From contig PBFW01000063.1 in NCBI GenBank assembly GCA_002719955.1, forward strand, positions 1 to 52,933: a DNA stretch of 52,933 nucleotides, read 5' to 3'. Position 1 is the stretch's first letter. Each line of letters opens with the position of its first letter. Below the pieces are notes generated by a model. It had not been told where the DNA came from. It was given only the letters and a program-made list of their open reading frames with translations, and did not search any database. Origin of the DNA: Deltaproteobacteria bacterium. Its GTDB lineage: Bacteria > Myxococcota_A > UBA9160 > UBA4427. A program made the translations under genes and the position numbers. Below, piece after piece: positions 52,910 through 52,933 of the stretch.

Positions 52910-52933
52910 CAAGCAAGCAAGCAAGCAAGCAAG
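52910..52933. repeat. (CAAG)6 tetranucleotide repeat at the window edge
   Basis: Six exact CAAG copies end exactly at the last base of the window and may continue beyond it. Tetranucleotide tracts can slip and switch genes on and off, but such a tract at a sequence end can also be the place where an assembly broke. No gene overlaps it here. Confidence 0.9.

Noticed and set aside
52910..52933. CRISPR array
   Set aside because: The unit is four bases with no spacers, so it is a simple sequence repeat.

Overview
The window is a GC-rich, gene-dense stretch of chromosome from a Gram-negative bacterium. A TonB-dependent receptor, lipoproteins, an exosortase H-like transpeptidase and a PEP-CTERM remnant all point to an outer membrane. 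The catabolic profile (three cytochrome P450s, class III CoA-transferases, COG2159-type amidohydrolases, zinc alcohol dehydrogenases, NTF2-like and VOC proteins, a sterol-desaturase-like protein) together with a MoxR/Bat operon resembles uncultured Myxococcota or Binatota-like 'deltaproteobacteria'. That placement is inferred from gene content and codon bias, not proven.

Region 1 (1-7.6 kb): the start of a ModA-like periplasmic binding protein and a SulP anion transporter on the minus strand; then a DksA/TraR zinc finger protein, a TetR regulator, a convergent sterol-desaturase-family membrane enzyme, a truncated PEP-CTERM protein, and a plus-strand run of sugar-phosphate-isomerase-like protein, P450 (ATGA overlap) and VOC protein.

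Region 2 (7.6-12.7 kb): a minus-strand operon of two class III CoA-transferases and an amidohydrolase joined by ATGA overlaps, plus a short-chain dehydrogenase. Region 3 (13-14.8 kb): exosortase H-like protein, a small membrane partner and a potassium channel. Region 4 (14.8-17.3 kb): a patch of decay, with a 7-bp-stem palindrome, a frameshifted lipocalin-like gene overlapping a truncated polyketide-synthase KS domain, and two NTF2-fold proteins.

Region 5 (17.3-28.1 kb): zinc ADH, secreted DUF1080 protein, HtpX, PQQ quinohemoprotein dehydrogenase, amidohydrolase, a second zinc ADH, and divergently from it a P450-P450-HbpS/GlcG operon. Together these look like oxidation of a hydrophobic alcohol-bearing substrate (terpenoid, steroid or xenobiotic). 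Region 6 (28.2-32.9 kb): a large formylglycine-type arylsulfatase divergent from a molybdopterin oxidoreductase.

Region 7 (33-44.9 kb): a tightly overlapping minus-strand operon moxR - DUF58 - DUF4381-like - batA - giant batB/batC fusion (1219 aa) - batD - batE - ino1 (inositol-phosphate synthase). This is the most distinctive system in the window. Region 8 (45.3-52.9 kb): a putative beta-barrel protein divergent from a TonB-dependent receptor, a sulfatase-fold hydrolase lacking the usual formylglycine motif, and a large TPR putative lipoprotein. The window ends in a pure (CAAG)6 repeat.
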